A stretch of DNA of 64,000 nt from Mactromeris polynyma (GCA_032209605.1 JASFXZ010000003.1:28980762-29044761), one strand, 5' to 3'; shown: positions 46,520 to 58,900, counted from the first letter of the stretch. Notes: generated from the sequence alone by a model not told the origin. Program-made: numbers and translations.

Positions 46520-47060
46520 GTTTGTTTACTAAAACTCTTAATTAACTTACGCGATTTTACGACATCGAACAACAAGACAACGAGGGAAATGACAAGCCAT
46601 CAGGGCTTACAAATTTCCCATCATAAAGGTATAAAACATCTAAAATCTAAATCTTCAGAATACTATGTGTAAATGTTATTTCGAGGGGTTATAGCCAGAA
46701 CCTATCATCTCCTTAATAAATTTACATGGAGATAGCTGGTTACGGTTCCAACACCTCGATATATCAAATGTACGGAGGACTGATAAGGTTATTGCATTAA
46801 CACGGTTTTGTGTATTGGTCATTTCTTGTCGGTACGGATAGCGAAATATTGTGCATACTCATAACGTAGTTGTTTACATCATGCATTTTATCATATTTTA
46901 TGTAGCATATATAACTGATTATCTTTTATTTAAGACTACATATTCATCAAAATATATGCGAAAATATGAAAGTTATTGAGTGTTCAGTAAGTTCCGTAAT
47001 CATAGCTGGCCATTGAAATACAGTACAATACGGGTTTTAGTATAATCCGTCACATGATAT
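46520..47060. other. Non-coding stretch upstream of the TMEM130-like gene
   Basis: No recognised feature. Confidence 0.35.
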
Positions 47061-47247
47061 TAATCAACATGGCGGACGACGCATCCGGGTTTAGTTTGCG
47101 AGTTGATACAAATAGATGTTTACATTTTCTGCCGATTATTTTTACAATCAATTGTTGCTTTTAAGTAGAGTTTGTCTATTTTCATATTACTGTAGAACTG
47201 TCATTTGTTTTTATTGACCGACTGGTGGTGTGTAACTATGAACGTCT
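47040..47247 (+). promoter_or_regulatory. Probable promoter / 5' leader of the TMEM130-like gene, with uORF
   Basis: Holds AACATGGCGGACG (47066-47078), which fits a YY1-type ATGGCGG element common at TATA-less starts, preceded by TCACATGATAT. That ATG (47069) opens a 31-codon uORF (MADDASGFSLRV...) ending at 47164. A second mini-uORF starts at 47238. In-frame TGA at 47239-47241 bounds the main coding region upstream. Confidence 0.4.
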
Positions 47248-47277
47248 ATGGATAATTGCACTTATAATAAGTTAACA

Positions 47278-47365
47278 ATGTCGTTCCTCAAGAAAATAAG
47301 TCACTTCTTGTGTATAGTTGTATTATATGTGTGTTGTGTGAATTATTCTTCCTCGTTGGAGATTG
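47278..47365 (+). CDS. TMEM130: TMEM130-like exon 1 (signal peptide)
   Basis: 29 codons plus one base, ending ...SSSLEI before the donor GTGAGT. Confidence 0.8.
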
Positions 47366-50300
47366 GTGAGTGGTTTAATTGTTTGTTTATCTTTATATTG
47401 TGGAGTATTTAACTATATTTATTTTTTTATTAAACCAGGTATACTATAATTATAGATGTTGAGGTTATTGGTCTGTACTTGTACAAGATGTAGAGTAGGA
47501 GTCTAGGGGTACGAGTTGCTCATACTTGTTGACAATCTGGCTTTAGGTTTGTGCAGGTATTGTGCAATACTAGACATGAATGTTAGTAATGGTATTGTTC
47601 GTAACATTAGGCACCAGACACACTACCAAATGCCTGCCATACCATTTTATTTAATTTAGTGATTTATTTTCGCCACCCATATGTTTCACTTAGAAAATGA
47701 TCTGAGATTTCATTATAACTTGGGGCGGCATCAAATAATAATCCAGTGCGTCACTAATATATGCTTGTACACCCAGGTCATTTTAAGTTCTAATTGGTTC
47801 ATAATCAATTAGTCAAATAATTGCTTCAGTGTGCCTATCTGCCGGGTACCTGCCATTAAAGGATAGGAATCAGGAAGTAAATGTAGGTATCTCATGAGTC
47901 AGCAATGGCTGGCCCTTTAAATAGGGTTGACTTGGGTTGACACTTTGATAAATAAACACTTTAGTTGTGTTTGTTTTATGCTGAGATGACAACAATATCC
48001 CTATGTTTAAGTATAATTCTATAGTGAAGGGATATACACTACAAATATTCATATTAAGCATGTTCTGTTTATTGTTACTCAAACTGCCATATCTATAGCT
48101 TGTCCAAATGTGATTGTCTACAAGTAAAGGACTTCCACTCTGCTGAACTCAGACTTGAACTATTGTCCTATATAGTTATATACACCTAGCTACTTCCAAT
48201 AAATGTTCAAAGTAAGACTTTAGAAAGTACAAAATGTAGAAAGGAAAAACAAAGTTAGCTTTAAGCATTTGTCACCGTACATCACTTAACTTCTATTTAT
48301 AAAAGAAACTTATGATCAGCTAGTTATGATCTCTGATTTTATTGAAATATATATGACAGAATGAAGCAATTTAATAACATGACAAACATGACTCCAATTT
48401 GATTTTCAGTGGATGACTATAAACTGAACCTGTCAAGTTCTGGTCCAGCTCTGTTTGGATCTGTCATAAAATTTGATGCCAAGTTGTTTGAAGGCACAAG
48501 CCTGTCACCACAAGATGAGAAATTGTTTAAATATGACTGGAAAAGTGATGTTGATCAAATTACAGTAAGTTCAATACTCTCTTGCTAAACTTTGTTGGAC
48601 TTGCCAAAAGCAGTACTTTTACAAATCAGGATGTATTACTTAGTTAGCAATAACACCATTAGTTTGTTGACTTGCCTTACTTCATGTTTGAAAATACACT
48701 GTAAAATCTCATTCAATATATGAATTGAAGGAAACTAACTGGAAGTTGACCGAAAACTGTTGAGTGAAGAGTTTTAAGTGCACTTGTAGTAATGTTGGAT
48801 AATTTAATGATTTTCCTCACAAGAATGAACAAAGCTACATGAATTCAAGCTAAATAAAAAAGTATGTTCTGGTAATCAGTTACGCAATGTGGTGAACTAT
48901 ACTATGTTATTCACCAAAATTAATTAAATTATTTAACTACAAGTACTCTTAACAATTGGGCACTCCTTCAAAGCATTCAATTTTATTATCAAGCTGGTAA
49001 AAATACGCTTAGTGGACTCAATGCTTAAAGCATTTTGTGCATTAAAGCTTAATTGTTTTGACTAATTGTAATTCACTGTATTACAATACAAAATGCTAAA
49101 TTAAGCTATTTTTGTATTTTCAGGAAACACAACATGCTGATTTTAACACAAGTCTACACCGTTGCTTTGACTCTTATGTATTTCCTAGCAATTACACAAT
49201 GACAGTTACTGTGTATGATTTAAAACATTCATTATTCAGCCCTCTTGTTAAAAAGAGCCTTAATTTTAGCATAACAGGTAAAATTAATCCCTTTTTTGTC
49301 TTAACTTAATTCTTAAAAATGTTTTAAATCAGTGGCATTATGAAAAGTTGATTTCTAAGACAATTGTACAATATTGAGTTTTTGAATTAAAACATACATG
49401 CGTATTGAAAATAGTGTACTGAATTTTTTTACTGGGTTAATGTTAATGTCTTTGAAGATCTTTCAAGCCTCAATTGTATTGTCTTAAATGTATTGAATCA
49501 TGTTTGATGGAATTAGTAGATATCGTTATTCTTTCTATTTGAGTTTATGCTTGTTTTTGTTCATTACAGATTCATTGAATGGCAACTTGCATCATGAGCA
49601 AGCCATACATAGACGTAAAGGTGTCAACAAAAATATATTCTCTACTCAGAAACCCATCAGTTTTCTTGTCAATATTACTGATATGTTTGGGGCACAACCC
49701 TCGTTCACTTACAAATGGTACTTTGATGGTAAAATTATTGATGCAGACAATTATAACAACAGAACTATTCGTATTATAAAACCTGGTGCACACACTGTCA
49801 TGGTTAATGCTACGTCTACTGGATTGTTGGCTGATTGTAAGGGGATGATTTATGGAAGTGATCTAAAAGGCTCTTTCCATGCAAAACTGGTGCTGAAGGG
49901 TAAGTTTCGATTTGATATTTTGATTAATAAAACAGCTGTTTTAATTAAATAGTTTGCCCATTGCCTAATAAAGCTTATACAAATCATTTACATGTACATG
50001 TATGTGAAAATCATGTTTTTTTCCTAAGGGTTCGTCCATATGTCTGAGAACTTATATTGTTATTGTAATACGTCAGTCGTTGTAATTTTCAAATCAACAA
50101 TGATAATGTACAAAATTATAATGAGAATATTTTTAACCAAAAAAACCTGAAATAAACATTGCAATGTAAGTCTGTTTACCTTCTTAAGAGTTCAAAATAT
50201 TGAAATAACACAAACAAACAATTGGTCATTGGCTATTCTTAAGTAACTACATGTTTTGTTAACAACATTGTCTGAGTGTCCAGACATATAGTCAACTCCA

Positions 50301-53300
50301 TGCTAGAGGACAACATTATTCAACAAATGCTGTCTATAGTACATGTATATGGACACTTGAGTTTGAGTGTCCTGACCAAGTTCTATTTTCCTCCCACTGA
50401 ACTTTAAATTATATATCTATCTATATGTTGTTTATCAGGTCATCAGTCACCATGTACACGTAGGTACTTACTTATAGGCATTTTTTGAAAATATTGACTT
50501 AACATTTGATATTCAATGTTTATGTACTCTGATACTAACCTGGATAATATGGACAGGAATATGCTGTTTGTATAAACAATGGTTGACCCAAATCAAGTAA
50601 TTTATAATTGATTACAATGTTGACCTCAATTGGTAACCTGTGAACAGTGTCAAACTCTAATTAACTAGGTATTACTCTAGCAAAAGATCTATATAGGGTC
50701 AAAACAAGTCCAGTTAGGTTTAATAGATACATGAATACTTTTAGTGTTGGTCATGTGTGTCCTCTTTTTATGCCCCCACTCTGAAAAGGGGGGGGGGGAT
50801 ATAGATTTGCCCTTGTCCGTCCTTCCGTCCATCACAAAATCTTGTTTCACTCATATCTCTAAAAAAATATGAGCCGGAGTCATTAAACTTTACAGGATTG
50901 TTCACCAGCATGTGAAGTTGTGCACCTGGGGTTTCATGTTTGGCTGTGCCCAGTAATTGCAAAGTTATGGTCCTTGATTTATGGAAAATATAGCATACAG
51001 AGCGTGCAATTTTGTGTCGCACATATCTCCAACAGTATATCAGCTACACTCACCAAACTGTACAGGAATGTTCACCACCCTGTATTGTTGTGCACCTGGG
51101 GTTTCGTGATTGCCTGTGTCCAGTAAGTGCAAAGTTAGGGCCCTTGACTTATTATCATAATCAGTACAGTTGTTCACTTTGTAATTTTGATATCCATTCA
51201 CAAACTAAGAGCAGAATAATAGCATTTGCTTTTGTGACAAAGGCTGCAAGTGGGGGCATCTGTGTCCTATGGACGCATTCTAGTTATACCTTTCTTTTAC
51301 ATCTGATTAATTAAATCCTGGAAAGTCCATTAAGTGATTTCTTTTACTTGGCTAAACATATAATGTAATGGTGCCAAATAATTTTAAAATTTTAAAATAA
51401 AGATCAGTTCATATGATTGCATGGCTAGGGAATCAAATCAAGATTGCTTTGTCCGATTGTTGGATTTTGTCAATTTGTCAATTATCATTTCTTCACCGTA
51501 TACACTTGTGACATTTGTTCAGTACAATTGTTAACCACATGTTTCTGATAAACGCATTATATAGTACATGTTCTGTGATAGTAAATAGGAATTATCTTAT
51601 TGTAAATTTCATTGCGTGAACTTCCATGTATAACTGATATCACTTTCACGAGTCATTGTGATATTTGAGTCACTGTTGATACTGGTTGATTACTGATTGA
51701 GATAATATGGTCATGTTTGGTTTCGATAACCTCTTTGTCTGAGTAGATAACTGCATTTCTGAAATATAGACACACTCACATTTTACTGTATCTACATGAA
51801 GAAATTACGGTGCAACCTCCCCTGAGCAGCCCTTTCTTCAGTAACAACCTCTTTTCAACAACATTATTAGTTTTTGCATAGTAAAAGTTACGTTCAGTTC
51901 AACCTCTCTAGAGCAACATGCTCTATTCAACAGCTGAAAGTTTCTTCCCCAAAGTGTATGGCTCTATAGAGGTTGCATTGTAAGTGGTCCCTTTGAAAAT
52001 ACTTAAAGCTCATATCAAATGTTACGTGCAAAACTGGAATAATTGTTGGGTTACAATGCTTCTGTAAAAACCCCACAATGAGGCCCATCATTTAATTGGG
52101 TGTTACCTTTCAACATTACCAACTGACTATCAAATGAAATAGTTGCTGTTCATGCCTGTTAATTGCTTGAATTACCAATTGCCCATAATATAATGATGAT
52201 ATCTGTAGGTAATGATGGGGTTATTTTGCTTTATTTATTAATCATATTTGGGTTATAAAATCTTAGTGTATAGTAGTGTACTATACTTTCTCCAGATGTT
52301 TTTTTTAATTGAGTACAAACTGTATACTCCTTGTATATTAGATTAAGCTTACTGTGTTGGCACAGTGAGCTAGTGTATGGATTTCTTTGTTCCTATATTC
52401 CTGTTCATGTTTTTATATATTCTTTACCTTTGAATTTAGAGATGTATGTAAGTAAACAAGAAATATCTGAATATTTTCAGACCCTGTACTGGAGATGACA
52501 CTGTTTGGACAAAAGAGAATAGATTTAGGTCAAAATGTTAGCTTACAAGCAGTCTTTAATGGCAGGTAAATACTGAGAAGAATTTTATTGCCCCTGCTTA
52601 TGTGTAATTTGCCAAAAAATAAGTGAATGATACTGTCAACTGGCCTCAGTTATCAGTTATTTTATTCTGATACTTTAATGTATGTATTGTTGGTCTATCA
52701 TATCCTCTTTTAAATTTGTCTTGGACTTTTCAATTTTTTATCATTTTCTTCAACAGTATTTCAGTTATATACAGCAATCAGTTACCAGGGTTACCAACCA
52801 GTAGTAACATGTTATTCTGCAAGTATTGGAAAATTTCTTCTGCTAAATCAGGGGAACGTCAAAATACCTTCAGTAGCCATATCAAAATAGGCGAACTTTA
52901 ACCGGAGGTTACCTGTAATTTCAATCAATTTGATTGGCTTATTGCTTGGCCAAACCCCATTTCAATCAATCTAATCGAGTTTTGGTTTTCATTTAACCAA
53001 ACCAAATGGTTATCCAGTTTTACACAATTGACTGCAGATGTTTTATCTTTGGTTTAATGGTCTAGACAACATACTTCTACCTGGGTTTCGAACCTACAAT
53101 CTACAGATGAACAATTAAGAGCTATCCTGACTGAGCTAAGTGGACTGGCAAGTTAATGTAATATATGATAGATATTACAAAACATGTACAGTAGCTATAA
53201 CACATACATGTAAAGGTATGGCTTGAAATGACAGTGGGTAAAAGTTATTTAATTGATATTTTTCAGTGCACCATATACAGTATGTTGGGAACTTCTATCG

Positions 53301-54284
53301 CTGAATGATGTTGTTGTTGTAAATCAGACATGTGTAAATGTGACAGATGCTCCAATGTCGTACATATTTCTAACATCCGAGTCATTGTCCGAGAGTGGCT
53401 CGTATGCTTTAAATATTTCCATTGAAAATGATGTCAGTATTTATCATAGTCGGCATGTTATTGTTGTGAATTCTGGTAAGAATTTTTCTTTAGTGATAAA
53501 TGTGTCGACCTTTTTCTTAAACACTTGTATGGCACTTGACTTTTTTTCAGTTTCATATTTTCAGTGCAATGTAATTTGTCATTGGGTGCATAAAAAAATG
53601 AAATGAGAATTTCTTTTTCAACATTGATTGTTATATGACATATTTACCTTACATCAAGTATTAAAAGAATTCTAACACATTTTGAATTTTTTATTTAGCT
53701 GTTAATTGAGTTAGCATTCTGGTGATGGTCCATGATACATAGTTAAGCATGGAAGTCGGGGATATAGGACATGTACTAGTTTCATTATCTGAAGGTTGTG
53801 GGTTCAAATACTATCATGGATGTTACTTCCTGCGCTTTTCACAGTCCCCGGTAGGCTCTGGTACATGTTATTTGTGTCATAGTTCATCCAAATTCCCATT
53901 AATGGGGAGGTTCAAGTCGTGAAAGATTGTATTATTTGTATCTGGTTGAACTGAAGCTTACAGAATATATTTTTCTTCATTTCAGCTCCCCCTCCTACTA
54001 CAATGTCCCCAGATGAACATTCCCCAGCTCACATTCTTATCCCAGTTATCTGTGCATTACTTGCAATAACATTGATGCTATTTGCTGGAGTGTATTACAA
54101 CAACAGAAGAACAAGACAACAACACATTGAGAGTGCCAACTTTGATTTTGATACAAGTATAAGAAAGACTCAGAGGGGATCAATCTTATCTGATATGAAG
54201 GACACAGTAAGGGGCTTTCTTAAGGATACAAGTGTTAGTAGATCTAAGTATGGTGCTATGGAAAATCCTGCAGCTACAGCATAA
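47278..54284 (+). CDS. TMEM130: TMEM130-like type I membrane glycoprotein (7 exons, 439 aa)
   Basis: Exons 47278-47365, 48410-48564, 49124-49277, 49570-49899, 52481-52565, 53267-53475 and 53986-54284 splice with consensus sites and continuous phase into 439 codons, close to the length of human TMEM130. The N-terminal MSFLKKISHFLCIVVLYVCC is a signal peptide. A PKD-like region (about 155-240) contains PSFTYKWYFDGK and PGAHTVMVNATS. Then come DPVLEMTLFGQKR and APYTVCWELL...NQTCVNV, the latter aligning with the P-x-TVCW-x-L segment of vertebrate TMEM130. Several N-x-S/T sites support an extracellular domain. One TM helix (about 357-378, ILIPVICALLAITLMLFAGV) precedes a 60-residue tail. It belongs with the PMEL/GPNMB/TMEM130 group; its function is not established. 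An in-frame ATG at 47248 would add ten residues; 47278 gives the cleaner signal peptide. Confidence 0.85.
47366..48409 (+). other. TMEM130-like intron 1
   Basis: 1,044 bp, phase 1, AT-rich; no repeat recognised. Confidence 0.75.
48410..48564 (+). CDS. TMEM130: TMEM130-like exon 2
   Basis: Starts VDDYKLNLSSSGPALFGSVI after GATTTTCAG and ends KSDVDQIT before GTAAGT, phase 0. Confidence 0.85.
49124..49277 (+). CDS. TMEM130: TMEM130-like exon 3
   Basis: ETQHADFNTSLHRCFDSYVF, then NYTMTVTVYD and KKSLNFSIT. Acceptor TATTTTCAG, donor GTAAAA, phase 1. Confidence 0.85.
49570..49899 (+). CDS. TMEM130: TMEM130-like exon 4 (PKD-like region)
   Basis: Encodes residues 133-242 with ISFLVNITDMFGAQPSFTYK, WYFDGK and PGAHTVMVNATS, ending SFHAKLVLKG. 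Acceptor TCATTACAG, donor GTAAGT, phase 1. Confidence 0.88.
50770..51160 (-). repeat. Two inverted units of the GTCAAGGGCCATAACTTTG repeat
   Basis: Minus-strand copies of the units at 33657-34140: CTTTACAGGATTGTTCACCA, TGCACCTGGGGTTTCATG and GCAAAGTTATGGTCCTTGA occur twice. A 10-12 base G run and GTCCGTCCTTCCGTCC mark the outer edge. Confidence 0.75.
51808..51980 (+). mobile_element. 173-bp MITE, pogo-like ends, TA target duplication
   Basis: Left end CGGTGCAACCTCCCC and right end GAGGTTGCATTG form an inverted repeat, flanked by TA (51806-51807, 51981-51982). Internal CAACCTCT motifs recur. Its left end is the same sequence that is amplified in the 32-bp minisatellite at 55474. Confidence 0.7.
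52481..52565 (+). CDS. TMEM130: TMEM130-like exon 5
   Basis: DPVLEMTLFGQKRIDLGQNV, then SLQAVFNG, ending with AG before GTAAAT; phase 2. Confidence 0.85.
52745..52900 (+). mobile_element. SINE-like repeat, family B (fragment) in TMEM130-like intron 5
   Basis: CAACAGTATTTCAGTTATAT, then ACCAACCAGTAGTAACATGT and TCTGCAAGTATTGG match the family B body at 1405 and 22205. No tRNA head is kept here. Confidence 0.55.
53072..53147 (-). repeat. tRNA-like sequence in TMEM130-like intron 5
   Basis: Minus strand has A box TAGCTCAGTCAG and B box GGTTCGAAACC with about 34 nt between. No acceptor pairing is seen, so it is a SINE head or tRNA pseudogene. Confidence 0.5.
53267..53475 (+). CDS. TMEM130: TMEM130-like exon 6
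   Basis: APYTVCWELLSLNDVVVVNQ, then TCVNVTDAPMSYIFLTSESL and SESGSYALNISIENDVS. Acceptor TTTTTCAG, donor GTAAGA, phase 1. Confidence 0.88.
53986..54284 (+). CDS. TMEM130: TMEM130-like exon 7 (TM helix and tail)
   Basis: APPPTTMSPDEHSPAHILIP runs into the TM helix. The tail has RRTRQQHIESANFDFDTSIR, then DTSVSRSKYGAMENPAATA and TAA at 54282-54284. Confidence 0.88.
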
Positions 54285-55470
54285 ATGACATACTGAGAGC
54301 TTTAGCTAGAACATGGAGACTTTGTTTGGCTTACAATCAATGCAATACATATGGGGGAATATTTATGTACAGTTTGCTGTTTTTGAATGTATTATATATA
54401 GTCTTCTGTTTATCTGACTATTATGTGATGTGATTTTTGAAGAATTAGCAATTGTTATTCATTGTCTGGACACTGTTGAGATTAGAAATATAAGCTGTGT
54501 TCATTGAAAAATTGTGTCTAATTATTGTACATTGCCAAGAGTCTTAAAGGATAATACCCGGCTTCCCCGGTTTTTGGCCTGAAAATTGGAGAACTCTGTG
54601 GCCTGAGATCTATATGCATACTGGTTGATTATCACGTCCAGGCCTGGTACAGCTACTTATATGCACGTTTGATGCTTGTGGAATATTTTGATTTTAGCCA
54701 GCATTTTGAACAATCAAAATAGAGGATATTATGAGAGTAAATGGACAATTAGAAAAAGATTCTAACATTTGCTCTCTCTTCATCTTGATACTGCAATGTT
54801 TGTGTGAAGTAACTTATTGCACATGAATGTTTCACTGGGCCGATATCCCTAACATTGCCAAATAGCAATAATACCCTCACTCTGATGATATTTGCCAGAT
54901 ATGTATATCATATTTGTATTTAAACATGTATTAATGATGCTTATTGTTTAAATCCTGCATTAAAAGTCAATTAGATGCTCGATAAAAGCTGCAAATGATA
55001 ATGAGCTGCTTTACAAATGTAAAATACCTGTAAAATAGAAATGTTCAATGTGTATTGGAAGGGAAATTTCTAACAGAGATTACTTATGAACAAGCAAGCT
55101 TAGTTTAGAGCTGTACAGGAAATTTGTCATTGACAATGATGTACATGTATTTTTTGTGCAATACATACATGTTTTTGAATACTCTGAATTGGTTCAAAGT
55201 TTACTTATGATTTTTTAGAGTATTATTTAATCATGAATACATTCCATGTGACATCTGTTTGAGTATGTACTTACTTTCCATAATTATTATCTATACATGT
55301 GGACTTTTGACATGAAAGTCACATTATGTTAAGACACATAATATCTTCAAACTGTGATATTTAATTGATGTATCTGTATCATAAAGTTATTGTTTTCTGG
55401 ATTTATGTCTGTTTTGTTTTTTTACTTGACCTTACTTGTTAATGTAAGGAGAGCTCAAGGTTATTGATAT
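54285..55470 (+). other. TMEM130-like 3' UTR / downstream region
   Basis: AT-rich. The UTR end is unclear; no perfect AATAAA close to the stop was singled out. No other gene recognised. Confidence 0.4.
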
Positions 55471-55473
55471 ATA

Positions 55474-55840
55474 CAGTACAACCTCTCCTGAGCAGTCCTC
55501 TCTAGAGCAACAACCTCTCCTGAGCAGTCCTCCCTAGAGCAACAACCTCTCCTGAGCAGTCCTCTCTAGAGCAACAACCTCTCCTGAGCAGTCCTCTCTA
55601 GAGCAACAACCTCCCCTGAGCAGTCCTCTCTAGAGCAACAACCTCTCCTGAGGAGTCCTCTCTAGAGCAACAACCTCTCCTGGGCAGTCCTCTCTAGAGC
55701 AACAACCTCTCCTGAGCAGTCCTCTCTAGAGCAACAACCTCTCCTGGGCAGTCCTCTCTAGAGCAACAACCTCTCCTGAGCAGTCCTCTCTAGAGCAACA
55801 ACCTCTCCTGAGCAGTCCTCTCTAGAGCAACAACCTCTCA
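55474..55840 (+). repeat. 32-bp minisatellite, about 11 copies, derived from a MITE end
   Basis: Unit is ACAACCTCTCCTGAGCAGTC followed by CTCTCTAGAGCA, period 32. The array starts TA-CAGTACAACCTCTCC, a transposon-end-like sequence, and the unit matches the left part of the MITE at 51808 (TGCAACCTCCCCTGAGCAGC). Each unit also holds CTCTAGAG, a palindrome. Confidence 0.95.
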
Positions 55841-55844
55841 TCTA

Positions 55845-57415
55845 CGGCCGAAATTTGCCTCTCCATAAGGGTGATGCTCTGGAAAGGATGCACTGCTAAG
55901 AGTTTGATTCCCATGTTTGACATGGATGTTTTTTGTATCGGTCTGATTGATGGTGACAACTCTTCATTGTTGTAATTAATAGGGAGCAATACCAGTAGTG
56001 GATAGGGTTTTGGTCCCTCTTCCGGAAGGTTTTTTGTTGATTCTATTATGTTCATAACTATGCCTCTTCATATGACACCAGTTCATATTATTTAAGGAAG
56101 TTGACTCAGAGATTGGTTCAGATAACGTAAATGCTTTCATCACATTTGAGCTTAAATTGAGCTCGTAAAAGAAATGGTCATTGTCTTTTTCTGATTCCTA
56201 TCAGTGAGTTATCATGTACTAGGGAATATTAAGACTATTGACGCTGTTGAATTTTAATAACTACTGTAGAAATCTATATTAATGTTCAAAATGGCAGTAA
56301 CGCTGAATATCACAATTTACACAATTTATGAAACATGTTTAGGCCATGCTAAATTTGAATTTTGTGAAGCGTCTGCGTGCCCCTAGGTTTTGCGCTCCTT
56401 GAGCAAACAAAACATTTTTTCTAAGCTTCCATGATTCGACAACGGCAATTTTAGTTAAGATCCGACAACGATGTGACTATCTGACCTATGCCCAAAGCCA
56501 AATATATGTTTTTTTCCCAATCTGAAAAAAAATCCCAATCAGAAGCACCTACGAAAAATCGTCTATTGGAACGACCTGGTATATCTTGAAGCTCTTTGAA
56601 TAACTCTCGCCATTATTGTCCCTTGTATCACAAACGAAAGTTGCTACAAGAAATGTAGATTAGAATGCTTGTTTATATAAAATTTAGTTATGAAAAGCCT
56701 GTTCTCTTGACAATGAAAATTCCCAAAATTCAAGTTGAAGCGATTAAAGTTTTCTCACATTGGCAAATTTTACGACGCAAATTTTCCCAATTTATCTAGG
56801 GTCTTTTCAACAAAATGGACAGAAAAAAGCCTGAATTCTTAACATACTATTATTGTCTTGTAGAAACTTGTTTAACGTTAATTTGTGTGAAAACTAGTCA
56901 ATATGTGTGAAAACTAGTCAGTTTTAAATTAGATTTATTCATGTATAGATCTAGTTTTGAAACAAACCATTTTGTTTTGTTTTTATGATGTTTCTTTCAT
57001 TAAAATATCTAAAATTATGCATCGCTTATTATCTGAGGATATTTTTTTTTTTTGTTATGAGTTTGTGTTTTGCAAACTCAGGTTGACGCTTAACAAAATT
57101 CCAATTTTGCGTGGCCTTATTTGAAAACAACACTTTTGTAAAGATGACAATTTTTTAAAGTATATAATGAAATTTAGATCTACATATAGATCTAGTACTG
57201 TGTTATAAGTAATCTTAAATGTATTTAACTATTATTCATGTTTTGTTGAAATATTCCATAACCTGTGATGTTACATGATTGTCATTTGTGATGTTTGTTA
57301 AGATTTCTAACATTTATATAGGTTTCTTACATAAAATGTTGCCTTGGTTACAGGACATATCATTATGTTCTTCTGTTGCTTCTTGAAATAAACAATGTCA
57401 ACAATTATTATGACA
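55845..57415. other. Non-coding stretch
   Basis: Runs of T and A; no gene or repeat family recognised beyond a GTGTGAAAACTAGTCA direct repeat near 56887-56920. Confidence 0.4.
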
Positions 57416-57424
57416 GGAAGTTCA

Positions 57425-57580
57425 ATGTTACTTAATATTAAGTCCCACCTCAAAATTAAGAACACAATTTTCAAGTCGATTTTCACTGTTTTTTGCTCTT
57501 TACTCAATATTAAGACCACCTCAATATTAAGACCGATTTTCAAGTGTCCCATGGATGGTCTTATTATTGAGGTTTTACTG
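57425..57580. mobile_element. MITE-like palindromic element (AATATTAAGACC family), copy 2
   Basis: AATATTAAGTCCCACCTCAA, CAATATTAAGACCACCTCAA and the right end GGTCTTATTATTGAGGTTTT-ACTG followed by TA. Reversed, the right end is CAGTAAAACCTCAATAATAA, a pogo-like terminus. The left terminus is degraded. Confidence 0.6.
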
Positions 57581-57861
57581 TACTATATTTGGTATTGTGT
57601 GAAATATGTCATTATTTCTGCATTTTAATCTTGTATGCAATATCATTTGTTTTGCTCTGATTGCGGATGTACAGATCATAATGTTTGTATAGAACTTAGA
57701 AACTGAAAGTATCACATCTTGCTTGTTATAATTTCTATTTTGCAGTGTATTATAGAATTGTGTTAATTAAATTCATTATCTCGTTTCTAAAAAAATCTAT
57801 ATGCTTTTCTTATTTTGTAAATGTTCATTTTATTATATACGGTAGTCAAGCAATAATTACC

Positions 57862-58178
57862 TGGGTGCCGTTTCATTAACCTTCTTAAGGAACATCTTAG
57901 CGTTTCAGTACACTTTTCTTACTTAAGAATTTCTTAAATTTTTTCGTAACTTGAAGATGAATTAGCCTACACCTTTCTTAACGCAAGTGTTCTTGTGTAA
58001 ATATGGCTGCCATTTTACCTATAATGTTAACAGACCACAGGTACATGAAAATCTTAAAGAAATTAATTCAAGAAATGCTTTCTGCAACGGTTTAGGAAAT
58101 TCTTAGAAATCATCTTAAATCAAAAATTTAAGATAAGAAAAGAGTTAAGAATGTTAATGTAATTGGACCTTGGCACTT
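57862..58178 (+). mobile_element. MITE with ~30-bp imperfect TIRs, CTTAAG-rich
   Basis: Left TGGGTGCCGTTTCATTAACC-TTCTTAAG pairs with right GTTAAGAATGTTAATGTAAT-TGGACCTTGGCAC as an imperfect inverted repeat. The interior is full of TTCTTAAG/CTTAAGAA motifs. Confidence 0.55.
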
Positions 58179-58179
58179 A

Positions 58180-58900
58180 TGGAAATTCAAACAAATTGGT
58201 AAATTACTTTTTGCGAGGTTTAAAGAGCGACTATCAATGTGTGTATTATTATCACGTCTGCTCAGTGAGAACGTTGATTGTGCATGAAGTGGGTGGCAAA
58301 GATTGATGAGTGCCAGTTTAATTTTGTCGAATAATGAGGGGTGTTCGGAAAGTTTCAGGACAAGTGTCTTAACTTTTTTTATTTTTAATACATTTCCCTG
58401 AATTTTCAATAAATATAGCTATGGGTATATTTCATTGGTTTATTGTTACAAGATTATAATAATATAAGAAGCGCGCTAGTAATGGTCACCATGGCAACGT
58501 CAGGTCGACATGAGCGGGGGGAACTTTGAAATCCGACACCATATTTTCCCGCTGACAGCCTAACTTCTTCTTAACCATCACCGCAAGACAATAATTTCTG
58601 ATCGGACTCGAGTGAGATTATATTTTCTCTATAAATGTATGTTACAGTATTTTATGTTGGTCATGACTTATGATGTATTTTTATATATACTTGTTAATTA
58701 AAAATAAAGTTTGTTGATTTCTTTTCAGTTCTTGTTATTTGAGGGGCATAAATAAATTTTGAACAATTAGGCATACCTTACAAAAATTTCAAGTCATGAT
58801 TGTTGATAGTACTTTTGGAACTGATACCGACCGTAAAAAATTCCATTTGGAATATCTCCACTGAATCGTTACTTGCCTTGTTGAATGTATACATTATAGT
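58180..58900. other. Non-coding stretch
   Basis: GAGGGGTGTTCGGAAAGTTT at 58336 looks like a mariner-type transposon end, but no second end or transposase frame was found. Otherwise nothing recognised. Confidence 0.35.

Larger units (their letters stand above)
49900..52480 (+). other. TMEM130-like intron 4 with repeats
   Basis: 2,581 bp. It holds inverted AAGGGCCATAACTT-type units (50770-51160), a poly-G run (50788-50799), and a TA-flanked MITE (51808-51980). Confidence 0.8.

Noticed and set aside
58336..58360. Mariner transposon end
   Set aside because: A single GAGGGGTGTTCGGAAAGT-like end without a partner terminus or transposase frame is not enough.
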